DNA from: Symbiodinium natans | Taxonomy: Eukaryota; Sar; Dinophyceae; Suessiales; Symbiodiniaceae | Length of the DNA: 64,000 nucleotides | Reading direction: 5' to 3' | Assembly: GCA_905221605.1 (NCBI GenBank) | Contig: CAJNDS010001191.1 | Coordinates: 222,501 to 286,500, forward strand | Part shown: positions 43,040-52,293 of the stretch, piece by piece | Layout: each line of letters begins with the position of its first letter | How positions within the stretch are numbered: position 1 is the first letter of the stretch | Translations under genes and position numbers: made by a program | The notes under the pieces: model-generated | The model's database searches: none | Told to the model about the DNA's origin: nothing | Seen by the model: the letters and a program-made list of their open reading frames with translations, nothing else

Positions 43040-43870
43040 GTTTATGTTATGTTTATCAGCATGCCCTGTCCCTCAACCTCATTATTCATTCTGCTCGTAT
43101 TCGTTCTCTCTCCGCTCGTACTCATTCTGCTCGTATTTATTCTTTATCTCTCTGCTCGTATTCATTCTGCTCGTAGTCGTTCTCTTTCCGCTCGTTGTTC
43201 TCTCTCTACTCTTATTCCTGGGTTTTGGGTGCTTGATGGGGTGCTGATTGCTTACTTTCTGCGTGGTTTTTGATGCTTGCTGGGGTGCTGATTGCTTACT
43301 TTGTGCGTGGTTTTCATGCTTGATGAAATGCTGATTGCTTACTTTCTGGATTTGTTCGTGCTTGCGGCTCCTGCGACTGAAAGTTCCCCGGTGACCGTGT
43401 CTCTTTTTGACATAAAGGGGGGGCGGGACTCTGTCATGGAGCGGTCCAGGAGCCCAGAAAGAGGCACGGTCACCGGGGGACTTTCAGTCGCAGGAACAAC
43501 AAAGTGGCGGGCGGCATCCTCTTACAACCTCATGGTTTCTCGTTTCGTGCACGAACAGCCGAAAAAGAGAAGCACCTGGTTTTGTTAACCTCATGTTTCT
43601 GGTTTTCCCCCACCCCACCCTCGTACCGGGCACGAACAGCCAACAAACAACCTAATTTTGTTAACCTCATGTTTCTTGTCCTCGTACAACCGCATGGATG
43701 TGTTTCAGACTGCAATTCGAGCGCTCGCCTTTTTTCGTTGCTTCGAGCCAACCCACCCAAGAATCAACGAGACATTGGTCCGGATTGACCCAAAAAAACA
43801 TAATTTTGTGAACCTCATGTTTTTTGCTTTGCCCCACCCCACCCTCGAAGATGAGAAAGAATAAAGGGGA
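43040..43870 (+). repeat. Cluster of local tandem repeats
   Basis: 43,080-43,200 repeats CTGCTCGTATTCATTCT-like words. 43,229-43,350 has three copies of a unit of about 50 bp with GGTGCTGATTGCTTACTTT. 43,540-43,860 has three copies of a unit with TTTTGTTAACCTCATGTTTC and CCCCACCCCACCCTCG. Short ORFs over it are not convincing genes. Confidence 0.75.
43366..43497. mobile_element. Hairpin element with 38-bp arms
   Basis: The left arm TCCTGCGACTGAAAGTTCCC, CGGTGACCGTG, is matched by the right arm CACGGTCACCGGGGGACTTT, CAGTCGCAGGA. The loop is about 55 bp. It is a near-perfect stem, so insertion of a MITE-like unit is likely. Confidence 0.65.
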
Positions 43871-45144
43871 AAGCCCTCATCTGCCCCAGACCCAGGGTTT
43901 CGAGGCCAGAATGGGGTTCTGGGCCAGAAGAGGCCCTTTCGGCCGTGAACCCGTGTGCCAGCTTGTCTAGGCACTGTATACTGGGTCAGCTTCACCACCT
44001 CCACCCACTACGAGCGAGATGCTACCCTAAACCCTGAACCCTGATCCCTGAACCCTGCTAAACCCTAAACCCCAAACCTTTTCGGCTGCGTACTGCTGAA
44101 GAATCCGACGACTTGAAACAATCGTTCCCCACTTCCCGTGGCCAGGAAGCGCTCTTGTAAAGGAGCCGTGCAAAGGAGCTCTGCAACCTGAAGGCCTGGA
44201 AAGCTGCCCAAGGGCTCAGTATGGCGAGTTGCCCTTACAAGTTTTTGTAGAGGCCGTATACAGTACGACGAGAAAAGCCTATTTAGGGTTTAGGGCGAAG
44301 GGGCCGCTAAGCCCTGAACCCGAAACCTTAAGTGCCTATCTAAACTCCTAGACCCCTAGACGCGAAACCATCCAAGACCCTAAGCCTGCCCTCGAAAAGC
44401 ACTGAACGCCGGCGATCTCCAGCCAACACCTCCCAACCTGTTTTCGGCAAATGGCAGATGTGGCTGCCGAAAACCCTGCACAGGACAGGAAAAGTCTACA
44501 CAGGACAGGTTATAGCCATGGCCCTGACTCCATGGACAACCCGCAGAGAGGTACCGAATCGAATGAGCCTAAGACCAGCCCCTAAAAATCCCAACACCTG
44601 GCAACCCCTCAGCCCTCAACCCTAAACCCAACAAACCCAAGGGCCCCAAAGCCTGTCGGACTCTTCTTCGACGGTGGGGGGGGGGGGGGGGAGCGCATGT
44701 CGAGGCTCGAAACCTGCGAAACGGATCCTGCAGCAGAGCACTACATTCTGCTCAAACGACTTGCAGCAAAGCGCCACGAATGTACGCAAAACCCCCCTAA
44801 CCCTGCCCCCCCCCGCCACCCACCCAAACTCCCGCCCGAACCCAAAGCCCTAAACCCAAAACCCTAAACCCCAAACCCCAAACCCAAAACATCCCAAAAC
44901 CCTAGAAGCCCAGAGCCTGAGCCCTAAGCCCTATAAACCCTATACCCTGAACCCTAAACCCCAAACCCTAAATCCTAAACCCTAGAAGCCAGTAGCCTAA
45001 TTCCTAAGAAATGGCACCTCCAGGCGCTCCGCTTCATTTCGCAACCGCCAAGTGCTAAGTCCACAGCATCGAGCTCGAAAAGCTCCAGAGCATCTTGGCT
45101 CCCCGTTTATGCGACCCAAACCCTAAACCCTAAACCCTGAACCC

Positions 45145-45230
45145 TGAACCCTAAAGCCCAAACCCCAAACCCCAAACCCCAAACCCCAAACCCCAAACCC
45201 CAAACCCCAAACCCAAACCCTAAACCCCAA
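45145..45230 (-). repeat. CCCCAAA heptamer array
   Basis: Nine or more units of CCCCAAA continue a degenerate CCCTAAA block, a homogenised variant of the telomeric heptamer. Confidence 0.85.
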
Positions 45231-45240
45231 ACCCATAACC

Positions 45241-45367
45241 CTACAGGAGGTTCGAGGGTAGTGATAAGTGGGGTTCTAAGTAAGGCAACTCGAATGATAA
45301 CTGGTCAATGTCCTGATCTAGGGCACTTGTAACCGTGCATCTAGCTACCCATGAACCTTCAAGTAGG
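45241..45367. mobile_element. Family C palindromic MITE copy
   Basis: AGGAGGTTCGAGGGTAGTGA at the left, CTAGCTACCCATGAACCTTC at the right. A second partial left end, TTGGAGGTTTATGGGTAGTT, follows at 45,374. Confidence 0.55.
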
Positions 45368-46214
45368 GTTCAGAGTTGGAGGTTTATGGGTAGTTGTGCC
45401 CGCCCATCAGCTAGGACCTAGGGATTGCAACACCTTCCACGTCTTCGTGCCTCATACGCCGGAACCATCTCCATAATAAAGACAACTCCCAGCCCCATAG
45501 CCCCACAAACGAGAAGCAATGACAGGTACCCGTTTCCCGAGTTTTGGGGTTCAAGGTTCCCTGATAAATGTAACCAATGATATGGTTTCGGGCCTACCAA
45601 GTATATGGTGGGACAAACTTCATCCCAAACCTCCTAAACCCTTAGCCCTAAACCTGCCCTCGGAGGGAGGGTGGTGGCCTCGTGGTTTTGCCCCATTGCA
45701 GACTCACTCTGGGTGATGAGGCGCCATGTAGTAAGACTTTCAAGCAGAACCTGTATCTCCACTTGCCCTAATCTCAAGATTAAGCAGTTCAACCGCCCGG
45801 CCCCTAAACCCCTAAACCCCCAAACCCCTAAATCCCTAAACCCTAACCCCTAAACCTTAAACCCTAAACCCCTAAACCCCTGAACCCTAAACCCTAAACC
45901 CCTAAACCCTAAACCCCCAAACCCGAAACCCTAAACCCTAAACCCGTAGACAGATGTCGAGGTGGAAACACGGCCTGACGAATGTCTCTCGTGGCATGCC
46001 AGCGCTGTGTGAAAAGATCGTTCCTCCCGACTGCCTTTGAGGTTGGCGAGTCTCTTTGCCTCCTTAAAATCCCACAGGCGTACCCTGTCGGTTTCAGTGA
46101 CAAGGAAACCATGAAGAGTCGAGAACGCTCCCCTTCATCGGAGTCCGTTCTCCCCACGCTTTTGAATGTGTTTCGCACAGGGTGAGCTCTGCGACCCACG
46201 TTTGAACAAACGAG

Positions 46215-46310
46215 ATGGGGGATTCCGCAATCAGGGGTACCTTTCCCCATGATGAGGGAATCCTACTTTTCGGGAGTCTACATAAGGGCTCCTTTTCTTC
46301 GTAAAGCCCC
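46215..46310 (+). mobile_element. Family D element
   Basis: ATGGGGGATTCCGCAATCAG at the left, CTTCGTAAAGCCCC at the right, with GGGAATCCTACTTTTCGGGA in the middle. It is the inverse of the copies at 24.0 and 40.6 kb. Confidence 0.55.
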
Positions 46311-46805
46311 AGTTTTTTCAATAGGATATCTGCTCAGAGGAAGGTTTGCCCCCAACATCTAACTTCCATCATTGCAGTTGATGATAAAGGCCAAAGAACT
46401 CACCTCTCCCTTCCTTTCTTTTCAGATTCCAGATATTGGGGATGCAGCAGCAAAAAGTAGAAAACTCAGACAGACTTGTGTAGTGATGCAACCCTGAGCA
46501 TGTAGGTCAGACAGCTTCAAAGCAATGTACTTGATCTAAGCTGCAGCATTTTGATGCCCTTTTGTAACCCACCACCATCATGCACCCGAGAGCTCAGAAA
46601 GCACGACGAATCTACGCCTGCTCGGGAAACACGCAAACGCCCCAAAACGCACAGAGGGACTTTTGTAGACCAGGGATTGCTCCAGCTTGCATGCTGATGC
46701 ACATGCGAGGCTTCAAGCCATGTACAATCCATTCACAACCAGTTTATCAGTCACTACAACCTCACCAGGCATGCTTTCGTGACTTTCGTGCCTTGATTAC
46801 TCGCC

Positions 46806-49285
46806 ATGGGCAGCGGCGCCTCGCAGCTTAGCGAAGGCCTTGCCAAGGCCTCGGTGGCAGAACTCAAGGAGTGCGTGCAAGGCCTGGACTTGAAGCAACG
46901 TCGAGTCCTGAAGCAGGCAGTGGAGAAGGCGAGCCATGTCCATCCTTGCAAGGAGATGCCCGAGGTGCCAGATTCCTTGAAGGAGCTCTGGCCGACTTTG
47001 GGCGAACGCTTTGGGCCCTACAACTTCCTTTTTGCAGAGGATCCCACTGAAGCCATTCGTGGTAAGCTGGGAGATGCCAAGTTCGTGGACCCGGAGTTCA
47101 ACGAACTGATGCCCGAGCCCCATTGCGCCTATCGCTTGGCAGAGGATCCCAACGCCAAATGCGTGTGGCCCGAAGAGGGTCCAGCCTTCCACCACGTGAA
47201 GCAAGTGTCGATGCCAGACTGCGAGTTCATGGCATCATACGCGGTCATGGCCATGTACCCGGACAAGGTGAAAGAGGTCTTTGCCAATGTGTCTGCTGGT
47301 GGGCTTGATCCCAACGGCATCTACACCTTCAAGGTGGAGTACAAGGGTCGTGTCGGCTACATCGTTATCGATGACATCGTCCCAGGAATCCCCGGCAGTC
47401 CCAGCGGCGCATATCCAGCCCATGGAACCATTTGGATTAGCCTGATGGAGAAGATGACGGCGAAGCTTTCGGATGCCAACTATGACATGATGAAGGGTCA
47501 TGGCAACCGCTATGACGCCGGCCTGGAGATCAAAACAGGCATGGACATGGTCTGCTTGATGTTCGGTGGCCACACCCTGTCAGTAAACACTCCCGAGTCC
47601 AACGATGTGAAGTTTGCCGAGTTCATTGAATATCTGATCTCTGAACCTGGGACGGTCGTGACCTGCTGTCCCAAGAATCCCAAGAGGGGAGATGGCCTCG
47701 TTGCGCATCATGCCTATGGGGTCTGTGGCACGCATGCAGTGGGAGACATCTCCTTAGTGCAGCTTCAAAATCCTTGGGGGCACTCAGAATCTAGGTAGGC
47801 CCTTGGGGTATTTTACATTTTGAAGTGGCTTCCCTTATTGGGTTTAAGAGGATCATCTTCAGGAATATTCTTCAGAGGGTTTTTAAGAGCTGTCCTAGGA
47901 GTGGACCGGGGACTGGTCCGACAAGTCGGAGAAGTGGGATGAGCATCCCGAAGTCGCGGCACATCTGAGCGACCTGGGCTTCAGCCGCGAAGATGAGGGG
48001 AACTTCTGCGTGTCTCGCGAAGACTTCGTGAAGAACTTCACCAGCTTCCTCTTCAATCGCATCACCCCCCTCCGGGCTGCAGAGGATGATGGTAGGGAAG
48101 ACTGGGAGTCCATGGTGGGAGACTAGGTAGGCCCTTGGGAGGTTTAGGGTTTAGGGTTTAGGGTTTAGGGTTTAGGGTTTAGGGTTTAGGGTTTAGGGTT
48201 ATTGGGCTTAAGAGGATCATATCTAGGAACAATTTTGAGAGGGTTTTTGAGGGCCATCCTAGGAGAGTACTCCAATGGCACAGACAAGTCGGTGCTGATG
48301 AAGAGGGAGGGAGGCTTCTTCCTGGAGTCCGAGGCCTACGGGCCCATCCATTACTGCCGCTCCAAGTACCTATATCCCCCTTGGGGAATTATTTCTTACT
48401 TTTGTTTATATAAAACCCAAGAGGATATTACAAATAGTATTTTTCTTAAGGTTCTAAGGGGAGTATAGGTACAAGTATGAGCTGAACATGAAGAAGCCCT
48501 GCGGCCCTGGCACCGCAGTCCTTTTCAGGAAGTCCGATGGCAGCCCTTTGGGCTACAGCGCAGGGCTGGGAGATTTCAACTGGTATCTGGGCCCTGTGCA
48601 GTCGGCCCCTGAGGAGGGCATCTATGACAAGAAGTACCGCCTGAACAAGACTGGAGGCAAGCCTGGGGGGTCACACAAGGTGTTCAGCTCATCAGATCCA
48701 GACACTCCCGAAGCGTGTTTAGTACCGACGGGTCCAACCTGATGATTCGGCCGCCTGCTCTCTACATCAGTCCTGTTGGTCAAGAGGGTAATAGGCTCCG
48801 TGCCGTGCTTGGACCTATTCTAGGCCCGAATAAGAGCAGACACTACCCAAGCTACCCCTTCCATTATCTGAATCGAAATAGGTCCTTATGTTTAGCGGGA
48901 GGGCTCATCCCTGGTTGGAGGCTTGTTTGTGAACATGCGCGAGTGGGAGAAGACTGAGAAGGCCCTGCACTGGCGTGGAACGTGGACCAGTGAGGATGGT
49001 GAGTCCATGACCTTCAAAGGCGGTACCATGTCTTCCCTCCAGGCGGAGTATGCTGGCAAGAGCTATTCTCTGCAAGGCGTCATGTTCGACGGCTTTGCCA
49101 TGTTTGTGCCTCATGACTACATGGTCTACTTGAACATCAACAAGGTGCAGCGTTTCCGGCGAGAGGTCTCGCTGAAAGTGGAGGACGGCGAAGACAAGGT
49201 CTTCAAGTTCGATGCGGATGCGAGTGGTGTCGATAGCGAATATTGGACAGAAGAGGAGGAAAAAATGGAAGCATTGGAAGCCTGA
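46806..49285 (+). CDS. Calpain-like cysteine protease, five exons
   Basis: Exons 46806-47786, 47899-48118, 48263-48365, 48469-48716 and 48921-49285 join in frame to 638 codons. The start ATG has a GCCATGG context. Calpains are intracellular papain-fold proteases, usually calcium dependent. The catalytic cysteine is C139 in QVSMPDCEFMAS, with the oxyanion glutamine at 133; histidine is H302 in GLVAHHAYGVCG; asparagine is N322 in LQNPWG. Exon 2 continues with EWTGDWSDKSEKWDEH, the typical calpain stretch after NPWG. HGTIWISLMEKMTAKL also fits. The C-terminal half looks like a calpain beta-sandwich domain (FNWYLGPVQSAPEEG, FVNMREWEKTEKALHWRG). The N-terminus MGSGAS is a classic N-myristoylation signal, so membrane attachment is likely. 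Introns 1 and 2 are family B introners with GA donors; intron 3 is a family A introner with a GT donor. Intron 4 (GT at 48,717) is my best guess. Confidence 0.88.
47791..47898 (+). mobile_element. Family B introner forming calpain intron 1
   Basis: The element runs CTAGGTAGGCCCTTGGGGTA to AGAGCTGTCCTAG. It is preceded by GAAT and followed by GAGT, a 4-bp duplication with one mismatch. Splicing from GA at 47,787 to the AG at 47,898 restores NPWGHS-EWTGDW. A GT donor at 47,795 would put the next exon out of frame, so the GA-AG intron is required by the protein. Confidence 0.8.
48123..48262 (+). mobile_element. Family B introner with TTTAGGG core, calpain intron 2
   Basis: Ends CTAGGTAGGCCCTTGGGAGG and GAGGGCCATCCTAG. 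GAGA lies on both sides (48,119-48,122 and 48,263-48,266), a perfect duplication. The intron is GA (48,119) to AG (48,262). About eight TTTAGGG units (48,142-48,200) replace the piece that in the intron 1 copy reads GTATTTTACATTTTG onward; the right half from TTATTGGGCTTAAGAGGATC is intact. Confidence 0.85.
48370..48468 (+). mobile_element. Family A introner forming calpain intron 3
   Basis: CTATATCCCCCTTGGGGAAT to GTTCTAAGGGGAGTATAG. GTAC is duplicated at 48,366-48,369 and 48,469-48,472. The intron is GT (from the left duplication) to AG (last bases of the element); joining restores CRS-KYKYELN. The element thus carries its acceptor and borrows its donor from the target duplication. Confidence 0.88.
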
Positions 49286-49877
49286 AAGCCTATGGCCCTA
49301 TGAAGCCTGAGAGTGGGTTTGTAAGTAGAAATGTTTCAATTGGCGGCTGAGCAGCCTGCGCAACTTATTTCCCTGTGTCACTCCTAGAATCGTCCAGGTC
49401 TGCAAAGAATGTAGACAGAAAAAGGCGTTCAGCCAGTCCTCCGACGCATGTCATGCGAATATGGAAAGAGGAATTTCGGCTCGGAATGCTGCTAAGTCCC
49501 GGGACCCTTCTGTAGTTATAGGGCTCATGTGTCGACACCCTGCAATCCTTAACGCAACATCCAGGCCACTTGACGTGAGTATGTGGTGGGCCTGAATGGC
49601 ACGTCAAGATCCGCACCTAGTCACTGCTGGTTCATGATTAGCGTATGCAGTTTCAAGGAACCCTTTCCGGAAGGCCGGCCGAAAGGGGAAGCCGTTGCAG
49701 TGCTGAGGTGAGTTTCCGCTGGCTCCAGATCGAGGTTTGTTGCAGGCTTTGTTCTTAGGGCCTCATGTAGCTGCTCGGGGGTTAGGGTTTAGGGTTTAGC
49801 GTTTAGGGTTTAGGCTTTAGCGTTTCTATAATTGGAACTAGTATGGTTTGGGTAAGTCTGAAGTCTCCCCCATATAG

Positions 49878-49990
49878 GTACTTCGGACCCTTTGGGCAAG
49901 TTTGAAAGGGGGCTTCTGGGCGTCGTCCGGAAGCCTGCCACCGAGGCCTACGCCGACCCGCGCAAGGACAGAAAAGCGCGCGGGCGAGCC
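49878..49990 (+). CDS. Candidate exon, VPS13-like string
   Basis: After ATATAG and two bases of a split codon the frame reads TSDPLGKFERGLLGVVRKPA, then TEAYADPRKDRKARGRA before a GTTTAG donor. The pattern GxFxRGLxGVVxKPxxxA resembles repeats near the C-terminus of VPS13-type lipid transfer proteins. It is one exon only, so the assignment is weak. Confidence 0.4.
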
Positions 49991-50854
49991 GTTTAGTAGG
50001 GTTCAAGGTTTAGGATTTGAGGTTTAAGGTTTAGGATTTAGAGGTTTAAGGTTTAGGATTTAGGGTCTCGGGTTTAAGGTTTTGGTAGTCCCTGAACCCT
50101 CCACCCTCAACCCGAACTCCACTCACCTTTGAGCCTCCAGGCGTCGACCTCTGTGTCAGGTGTTGGGGGTTTGGCATATCCATGAGACTTCGAGACTACC
50201 TGCCTTTACGAATTCTCTAGCAAATCCAGGCCGACCATGATGCCGAGAATATCCCTGAATATAAGGGGGGGGGAGTGCCTTGGTACGTGGGGAGCGCCTT
50301 CCCGGCTCGCGGGTTGACCAGAGGAGACCAGACCTGAACCCTAAAGCCTATAAACCCTCAACCCTAAAGCCCTAAAAATCGGAACCCTCTGCGAAGATGA
50401 GAATCCTTTGCTTCTGAAGCTTTAGGCTCACGTGCGCTTCGAATGCAAGCGCAGTTCGTTTGAAGCTGAGTCGGTTTTTTAGCAATGAGCAAGAAGAGAG
50501 ATCACTATCGGAAGAGTAGCGGGCAACCAACATAGTAGCAGCAGCAGCAAGTGTAAGAACACTAGCGAAGGAAAGGGTAGCCATGAAATGAGAGTACTAG
50601 TGCCTACGAGTTTAGGCGCCAGTAAAGGACAATCATTGTACAAATGCGAGGCAGGAATGAAATTTCTAGAATGCCCAGTAGTACCCTTATTCCCTTTTTG
50701 GGGGCTTAGGTTCCCTTCTAAGCCCCTGTAAGCAAAAATGAGCACCCTTTTTAGGCCTTGGTTACTGGGCAGCCTAGATTTCTAGAAATCTCAGGTGCCA
50801 AGGGCAGGGATGGCGGAACCTGCAGCGAAGGAAAAGGCCCGGGGGTGACTCGTC

Positions 50855-51014
50855 ATGTTCTTGCTTGGAGGTTCATGGTACTTATGAACCAGTTAGAACT
50901 GTACTTATAACCCACTTATAAGCCCCTTATAAGTGCCCTAATATGGTTATAAGTACAGTTATAAGTACAGTTATGATTGGTTAATAAGTACCATGAACCT
51001 CCGAGTAAGAACAT
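50855..51014. mobile_element. Family C MITE, near-complete palindrome
   Basis: Arms ATGTTCTTGCTTGGAGGTTC / GAACCTCCGAGTAAGAACAT, with AAGTACCATGAACCTCC inside. Nearly the whole 160 bp folds back on itself, including GGTACTTAT/ATAAGTACC and CTTATAAG. It is the most intact of the eight family C copies and lies in the likely intron before the exon at 51,025. Confidence 0.75.
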
Positions 51015-51024
51015 CAGGCTTTAG

Positions 51025-51558
51025 GCTGCTTTCGCCTATGTGTTCTGGGAGTCCTGGTATTTCTCCGCTGTTTTCGCTTCTGCTCTTCTTGTTGAACCGT
51101 GTCACTCAGAACGTCATGATTCCCATAGACGTTTTTCAAGCACATGGAGTGACGCATCGAGGCTGTTTTCGGTGAGACTTTTGAAAGGGACGTTACTCTC
51201 AGCGCAGGAAGTGTTGCAGGCGCTTGGCTCGACAGAACTTGGTAGTTTGTGCAGCATTTTTTGGTACATGTGGAGGAGCCTGGTGCTTTTGAACGCCATC
51301 TCTCGAGTGGCTGCTCTTCGTGAGCATGTCACCACAGAAGACTGGCAGGCGGTACGGACTGTTGAGAACTGCAACGAGAAATGCTTCCTAGTGAAACCGC
51401 CCCACGGAGATTACTACGTGGGATTTGAGGAGGTGGACGTCAATCGGCTAAACTTAACGGTTGGAAGACAGTACCCTGTGAGCACATCTCCATGCGGAAA
51501 GCAGGGTCCAACGGCCAACGACACCTTGACCTCGATCAAGATAACAGGACCGATCTAG
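51025..51558 (+). CDS. Exon(s) of a membrane protein, cysteine-containing ectodomain
   Basis: After TTTAG the frame is open for 177 codons. It starts AAFAYVFWESWYFSAVFASA, a hydrophobic lead. The middle reads LLSAQEVLQALGSTELGSLC. The end carries ENCNEKCFLVKPPHGDYYVG and QYPVSTSPCGKQG, which look extracellular. The frame ends in TAG at 51,558, possibly preceded by a GA donor. An upstream short frame at 50,811 (MAEPAAKEKARG) may be the first exon. Family unknown. Confidence 0.5.
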   Translation, partial: AAFAYVFWESWYFSAVFASALLVEPCHSERHDSHRRFSSTWSDASRLFSVRLLKGTLLSAQEVLQALGSTELGSLCSIFWYMWRSLVLLNAISRVAALREHVTTEDWQAVRTVENCNEKCFLVKPPHGDYYVGFEEVDVNRLNLTVGRQYPVSTSPCGKQGPTANDTLTSIKITGPI

Positions 51559-51647
51559 ATTTGCCATGTCTGCTAAGCAGGGTGCGAGATGTGTTTTTTG
51601 GCTTGGAGAATCCAGTAGGCCTTTTGTGAGGATGCACCAGCTCTGAG

Positions 51648-51931
51648 ACGTGTGCCCTCGAGGACAAAAGAACGAATGTGGCCATAGATTGGCCGAACTC
51701 CTGCAGAAGCTTGACTGGAATCTCGAACATATTGAAAAGCTGGCAGATGGCAAGATTCGGATCTGCGCGCAGCAGGGGCAGGAACCCCGATGTCTCTGCA
51801 AGCTCGAGGCCACCTACCTCAAAGAGAACCGCGAAAGCTCGCTGCGGGCATACTTGCCTGTGATGTTTGGTGCTTGCCTCACCGGCATTCTGTCTGCGAT
51901 CCTCCTCTGGAATATCCCCCAGGACTTTTAG
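51648..51931 (+). CDS. Terminal exon of a membrane protein
   Basis: After CTCTGAG the frame reads CGHRLAELLQKLDWNLEHIE, then KLADGKIRICAQQGQEPRCL, and ends with the helix LPVMFGACLTGILSAILLW before a stop. It probably continues the 51,025 exon: a small ectodomain then a single C-terminal membrane helix. No family recognised. Confidence 0.5.
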
Positions 51932-52293
51932 GGGCACCAACAGTTAAATTCTGAGTGGCCAATGATTTGCTATCAGGGAGCTAAGGGACCAGTGGAATCG
52001 GCGAAGAATGCACTTCACTTTGTAAACCCGTAAGCCGCTTGGCGACACAACCTGATGCAACGGTGTGCGTGGTCGCTCCGGATCCATATGTCGGAAGGAA
52101 AGAATAGCTGCACACTTCATACAATTGTGTTTGACTTTTTGCGAATCAGCGTTCGACATTCGTGGGTAATTGCATCGTATGGTCTTCATCTGGTGTGGTC
52201 TCCACGTGCATCACCAAGGCATTAGAAGCCATGTTGCCCCAGCAGTGATGCAGTTGTGCAATTTCGACAGTTGACTGCTGCGTTCAGGATGCC

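Noticed and set aside
47795-47898. GT donor at CTAG|GTAGGC for calpain intron 1
   Set aside because: It would put the conserved EWTGDWSD stretch out of frame with the available AG acceptor; the GA donor at 47,787 keeps it in frame.
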